A stretch of 64,000 nucleotides of DNA, from contig JAUJOR010000022.1 in the NCBI GenBank assembly GCA_030447525.1, positions 1 through 64,000 of the forward strand, read 5' to 3'. This stretch comes from Chloroflexota bacterium. GTDB taxonomy: Bacteria > Chloroflexota > UBA11872 > UBA12225. The position numbers and the translations under genes are program-made. The notes under the pieces were generated by a model. That model saw nothing but the letters and a program-made list of their open reading frames with translations, ran no database searches and was not told where the DNA came from. Shown here piece after piece: positions 60,873 to 64,000 of the stretch (its first letter is position 1; the number at the start of each line of letters is the position of its first letter).

Positions 60873-61259
60873 CAGTAAACCTCCGGGACAGATTGTTGAC
60901 TGGCCGCGTTGGAGGAGACGCGCTACCTCTCGCTCGAGGCCCCCAGCTGCTTCGACTTTGCCGGTCCTCGGGCCGTACTCCCCGCCCTCCCGAACGTCAG
61001 CCCGGCGGACGCAGCCCTGCAAGGGGCGTGCCGTCACGCCTCAGCCAGATAAGCAGGTGACTGTGCCCCTGGGAGTTACGCCCACGTCGGACGCAGGCGC
61101 CCGCGCCCGGTATCCCGCGCACACGGCGAGCCGACGAGCGGTGCCGCCGGGTGAGGTGCCCGGCTCACACCCTTTCCCGGCTCATCGCGTGTGGGGCGGT
61201 CTGGCAACCGGCACGGATCCTGCGGATAGCGATCTACGCCTCCCTGGAGCGCCGGCAAT

Positions 61260-61291
61260 GCCGTGGGCAGCACACGCCGTGGGCAGCACAC
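61260..61291. repeat. Two and a half tandem 16-bp units before the glycosyltransferase gene
   Basis: GCCGTGGGCAGCACAC occurs at 61260-61275 and 61276-61291, followed by a partial copy (GCTATGGGCAGG). The 456-base gap 60873-61328 has no other feature I can support; -10-like words are absent. Confidence 0.75.
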
Positions 61292-61328
61292 GCTATGGGC
61301 AGGAAGCAGGGGGCGCGGAGGGAGGGGT

Positions 61329-62489
61329 GTGGAACGGGCGCCGCTGCTGTGCTTCTGTCATCTGCGCTGGGACTTCGTCTGGCAACGCCCGCAGCAGCTG
61401 ATGTCCCGCTTCGCCCGGGACCGGCGGGTGTACTTCGTGGAGGAGCCCGTCTACGATGCCGGCGCTGGCGAGCCGGCTGATGGCGGCGTGCTGTCGGTAC
61501 GGGACGGTGGCGGGGTGAGCGTGGTGCATCCCGTCTGCCGCGAGCCGGCCCTGGACGAGGGGTGGCGCCTGGAGGCGATGTACCGCCGCCTGCTGCCCGA
61601 GCTGGTGGCGCGCGAGGGGCTGGCCGACTACACGGCCTGGTTTTTCTCGCCCATGTTCCTCCCGTCGATCGAGCGGCTCACCCCGGGGCTGGTGGTCTAC
61701 GATGCCATGGACGAGCTGTCCCTGTTCAAGGACGGGCTACCGGTGGTGGTGGAGCGCGAGCGAGCGCTGCTGCGGCTGGCCGACGTGGTGTTCACCGGGG
61801 GGGTGAGCCTGGGGCGGGCCAAGGCGAAGCTGCACCACAATGTGCACCCGTTTCCCAGCGGCGTGGAGGTGGAGCACTACCGTCAGGCCCTGCTGCCGGA
61901 GACGGTTGTCCCGGATGACTTGGGCGCTGTTCGTAGACCGAGGATCGGGTATTTTGGTGTGCTCGACGAGCGCCTCGACTTTGGGCTTCTCGCCGCGATT
62001 GCCGACTCCCGGCCGGACTGGAGCCTGGTGCTGCTTGGGCCGGTGAAGAAGCTGACCGCCGCCGACTTGCCCGTGCGGCCGAACCTGCACTACCTGGGGC
62101 AGAAGCCCTACCACGACCTCCCAGGCTACGTCAAGGGCTTCGACGTGTGCATCATGCCCTTCGCCCTCAACGAGGCCACCCGTTTCATCAGTCCCACCAA
62201 GACGCTGGAGTACATGGCCGCCCATAAGCCCATCGTGTCCACCCCGGTGGCGGACGTGGTCGGCGCCTACCGTGGCGTGGTGCGCTTCGCCACCAACCCC
62301 AATGGGTTCGTCCGTGAGGTACAGGAGGCGCTGGACGAGACGGCGGCGGAGCGCGCGTCCCGCGCCGTGGCGGAGCGGGCTATCCTGGCCCGCAGCTCGT
62401 GGGACGCCATCGCGGCCGCCATGGACGAGCGCATGGCGGCGGCGCGCTGCGCTCGGGATGCCGCGCTCGCCTCCGGCCACAAGGCGTAG
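61329..62489 (+). CDS. Glycosyltransferase (family 1-like)
   Basis: This 386-residue protein begins CFCHLRWDFVWQRPQQLMSR, the hallmark of a glycosyltransferase family often linked to UDP-galactopyranose mutase genes, and has GLVVYDAMDELSLF, HPFPSGVEVEHY, PRIGYFGVLDERLDF, HYLGQKPYHDLPGYVKGFDV and EATRFISPTKTLEYMAAHKP, the two-lobed GT-B donor-binding region. It would add a sugar to a cell-surface glycan or lipid. The start GTG at 61329 follows GGAGGGAGG; a longer frame through the tandem repeat is unlikely. No glycan gene lies beside it. Confidence 0.87.
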   Translation: MERAPLLCFCHLRWDFVWQRPQQLMSRFARDRRVYFVEEPVYDAGAGEPADGGVLSVRDGGGVSVVHPVCREPALDEGWRLEAMYRRLLPELVAREGLADYTAWFFSPMFLPSIERLTPGLVVYDAMDELSLFKDGLPVVVERERALLRLADVVFTGGVSLGRAKAKLHHNVHPFPSGVEVEHYRQALLPETVVPDDLGAVRRPRIGYFGVLDERLDFGLLAAIADSRPDWSLVLLGPVKKLTAADLPVRPNLHYLGQKPYHDLPGYVKGFDVCIMPFALNEATRFISPTKTLEYMAAHKPIVSTPVADVVGAYRGVVRFATNPNGFVREVQEALDETAAERASRAVAERAILARSSWDAIAAAMDERMAAARCARDAALASGHKA

Positions 62490-62721
62490 CTCTGGACGCC
62501 CACCGGGTAGACTACCGGGGGCGGTGCAGCGATGGGGAGACGCGGGGCCAGCGACCTGGGCGCACAGGCAGTACCTCGGATGAGCGCTCGCCGTAATGGA
62601 CGAGCCGGCGATTTCCGCCGCCGGGCAGTGGCGTGGCATGCTAGGCCGGGCAATCGCGACGACATGGCGGATGTGGCTTTTTGGGGACGGCGCTTGGGAC
62701 GGCGCTTGGAAGGAGAAGGAT

Positions 62722-63096
62722 ATGGTCAGGCAGTACGCGCAGGTGGTGGGCGTGATCGTGATCTTGATCGGCGTGGCGGGCCTGCTGCTGGGCGACCAGT
62801 CGTTGGGCGGTGCCTTGAACATCGACATCATAGAGGACATCGTTCACCTGGTTACCGGCGGGCTGCTGACCTACGTCGGCTTCGCCCACGTTGACCCGGG
62901 GCTGCGCCGTAACGTCGTCGGCGGGGTCGGGGTGCTGTACCTGCTGGTGGGCCTGCTGGGCTTTGTAGATCCAAGCCTCTTCGGTCTGCTCCCCAGCGGG
63001 TACAGCGTCGTCGACAACCTCTTCCATCTCGTCCTGGGCGTGCTGGGTATCGCCATGGGCTGGTTCGTCGGGCGCAGCGCCCCGGCGACGGTGTAG
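62722..63096 (+). CDS. DUF4383-like small membrane protein
   Basis: This 124-residue protein has four membrane segments: VVGVIVILIGVAGLLLG, IVHLVTGGLLTYVGFA, VVGGVGVLYLLVGLLGF and LFHLVLGVLGIAMGWFVG. The pattern of alternating short loops and the Asp-Asn-x-x-His before the last helix fits DUF4383 proteins, of unknown function. The ATG at 62722 has GGAGAAGG upstream; an earlier ATG (62596) would add a non-conserved stretch that includes a tandem GACGGCGCTTGG. Confidence 0.8.
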   Translation: MVRQYAQVVGVIVILIGVAGLLLGDQSLGGALNIDIIEDIVHLVTGGLLTYVGFAHVDPGLRRNVVGGVGVLYLLVGLLGFVDPSLFGLLPSGYSVVDNLFHLVLGVLGIAMGWFVGRSAPATV

Positions 63097-63179
63097 CTTT
63101 CTTTCGCCGGCGGCGATGCCCTCTGGCGTAGTCAGTCCCGGGCGCCTTACTTGACGGCCCCCGGCGGGGAGTGGATACT

Positions 63180-63212
63180 GCTGGCGGGGGTCCCCGCAGG
63201 GCCCCCGCCAGC
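63180..63212 (+). terminator. Hairpin between small genes
   Basis: GCTGGCGGGGG (63180-63190) pairs perfectly with CCCCCGCCAGC (63202-63212). It lies in the 302-base gap after the DUF4383 gene; no T run follows. The rest of the gap has no recognised gene. Confidence 0.45.
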
Positions 63213-63398
63213 CCGGTAGACGAGCAGCGCGTCAGTCCGCGGGACGGCACTGGTAGGGGGAACGGGGAGAGGGGTGCCGTCGGCGCCAGACGGACACGCT
63301 CCGGGTTGGGCCAGGGCGCGCGCCTCGCTGGCGAGTCGGGCCGGGCGCGTGCTGTCGGGAGTTCCGCTCGCGCCACCGCCTGGGGGAGGCCTCGTGGG

Positions 63399-63701
63399 AT
63401 GTCTACCGTTGACTCTATGCTCGCGATCCCCGTTCGACATCTGCGCCCGGCCGGCGAGTCGACCGCGCGCGAAGCCCTTCAGTACCTCGTGGCCCGCCGG
63501 CTGGCCGAGCTGGCGCGCCAGGGGCACCTGCACCTCTACGCCCTCGACGGGCCCCGCGCCGTCCGCGCCTGGGCTGGGGCCGCGACGTATGGGCCCGGCG
63601 GCGCCGTGGCCGGGACTGATGCCCTTGGTGACGAGGATGTCCGTCGCGCCGTCACGCTGGCCCGACAAATGCTCGCCGCCGATGGGGTGACGACGACCTG
63701 A
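63399..63701 (+). CDS. Hypothetical protein, 100 residues
   Basis: A short mostly helical frame (TAREALQYLVARRLAELARQ, then LYALDGPRAVRAWAG and ARQMLAADG) starts at 63399 after GGGGGAGG with good spacing. Composition is Ala/Arg/Leu-rich. I do not recognise a family; the codon usage fits neighbours and the frame is open for the whole length, but it could also be spurious. Confidence 0.4.
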   Translation: MSTVDSMLAIPVRHLRPAGESTAREALQYLVARRLAELARQGHLHLYALDGPRAVRAWAGAATYGPGGAVAGTDALGDEDVRRAVTLARQMLAADGVTTT

Positions 63702-63839
63702 CCGGCCTTACCGGGGAGGCCGGCTGGTCCCCTGCCGTGCCGCCCCCGCTGCTCGCCAGCGGACGTAGAGGAAGATCAGGACGTTGAGCTGGCCTGGACG
63801 ATCACGTCCACTTGGGGGAGGCACGGCGCGCGGCCATCG

Positions 63840-64000
63840 TTAGCGCTGGGCCGCCTTTTCCTTGATAAGGGCGTCGAGCTTGGGGACGACGACGTCGGCG
63901 AACTGCTTGGCCGTGATCTCCCCATTGATCAGCTTGTCCCGCTCGGCATTCCACACCGTGCCCCAGTCGCCCCAGCCGATGGCCGAGGTGGTGGGCTGGA
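63840..64000 (-). CDS. C-terminus of a fourth extracellular solute-binding protein (5' end outside)
   Basis: The last 52 residues read QPTTSAIGWGDWGTVWNAER and continue to VVPKLDALIKEKAAQR. Helix-rich, lysine-rich ends with a Trp-Gly-x-Val-Trp pattern are usual for family 1 sugar-binding proteins such as those at 25356 and 39402. The gene continues beyond the window's right edge. The 138 bases between it and the upstream hypothetical gene hold nothing else clear. Confidence 0.75.
   Translation of the reverse strand, partial: QPTTSAIGWGDWGTVWNAERDKLINGEITAKQFADVVVPKLDALIKEKAAQR

Noticed and set aside
63715..63835. Minus-strand frame with a hydrophobic QLNVLIFLYVRWRAAG as a permease remnant
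   Set aside because: Too short and without a family motif; it could be chance.

Overview
This is a high-GC bacterial chromosome segment (roughly two thirds G+C by eye), most likely from a Chloroflexota of the Thermomicrobia/Sphaerobacter kind. The reasons are a tig-clpP-clpX block, a T-box-controlled thrS, several Tat-type lipoprotein sugar-binding proteins, an ammonium transporter beside a PknB-type kinase, an XPB helicase-Bax1 nuclease pair, and an LPxTG-like C-terminus that suits a monoderm envelope. The lineage is inferred from gene content, not from a marker phylogeny.

Layout. 1-1.3 kb: the 3' part of a conjugation-type (TrbL/VirB6-like) membrane protein, ending at a G22-CT-C32 homopolymer that may be an assembly join. 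1.35-5.7 kb: a PhyH-type dioxygenase, a methyltransferase, an HtrA protease and a truncated enolase-superfamily gene. 5.9-11.3 kb: a one-strand cluster of OmpR-type regulator, histidine kinase, second HtrA-like protease, protease fragment and LuxR-type regulator, with an MpaB-like oxygenase upstream; it looks like an envelope-stress module. 11.4-23.8 kb: mainly housekeeping genes (UxaA-like lyase, tig, clpP, clpX, nadA, flavin reductase, endonuclease IV, rhodanese, tyrA, T-box, thrS). 23.9-33.8 kb: two convergent solute-binding proteins, aldo/keto reductase, HEAT-like protein, an ABC-2 exporter pair, a sugar isomerase/epimerase, a histidine phosphatase and a damaged thioredoxin-like gene with an in-frame UGA. 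34-42 kb: amt, a Ser/Thr kinase, a large secreted LPxTG-like protein, a third binding protein and an iron alcohol dehydrogenase. 42-52 kb: hemolysin III, DUF983, aldehyde dehydrogenase, an Eis-like acetyltransferase, a phosphatase broken by one stop codon, and an S9 peptidase with two compensating frameshifts behind a structured leader. 52.7-64 kb: PPK2, Bax1, XPB, a NUDIX hydrolase, ChrA, small proteins, a HAD/sulfatase chimera, an SDR, a glycosyltransferase, DUF4383, and a fourth binding protein cut by the window edge.

The most notable non-coding signals are: a family of five ~70-bp repeats, each in the same orientation downstream of a gene; a promoter-hairpins-terminator leader before the S9 peptidase; a complete threonine T-box; palindromes at nadA and upstream of the aldehyde dehydrogenase; and a repeat-rich amt leader. 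At least five genes are broken by truncation, stop codon, frameshift, tandem duplication or fusion. This means either real decay or local sequence error, and the raw reads would tell which. No tRNA, rRNA, CRISPR array or complete insertion sequence was recognised.
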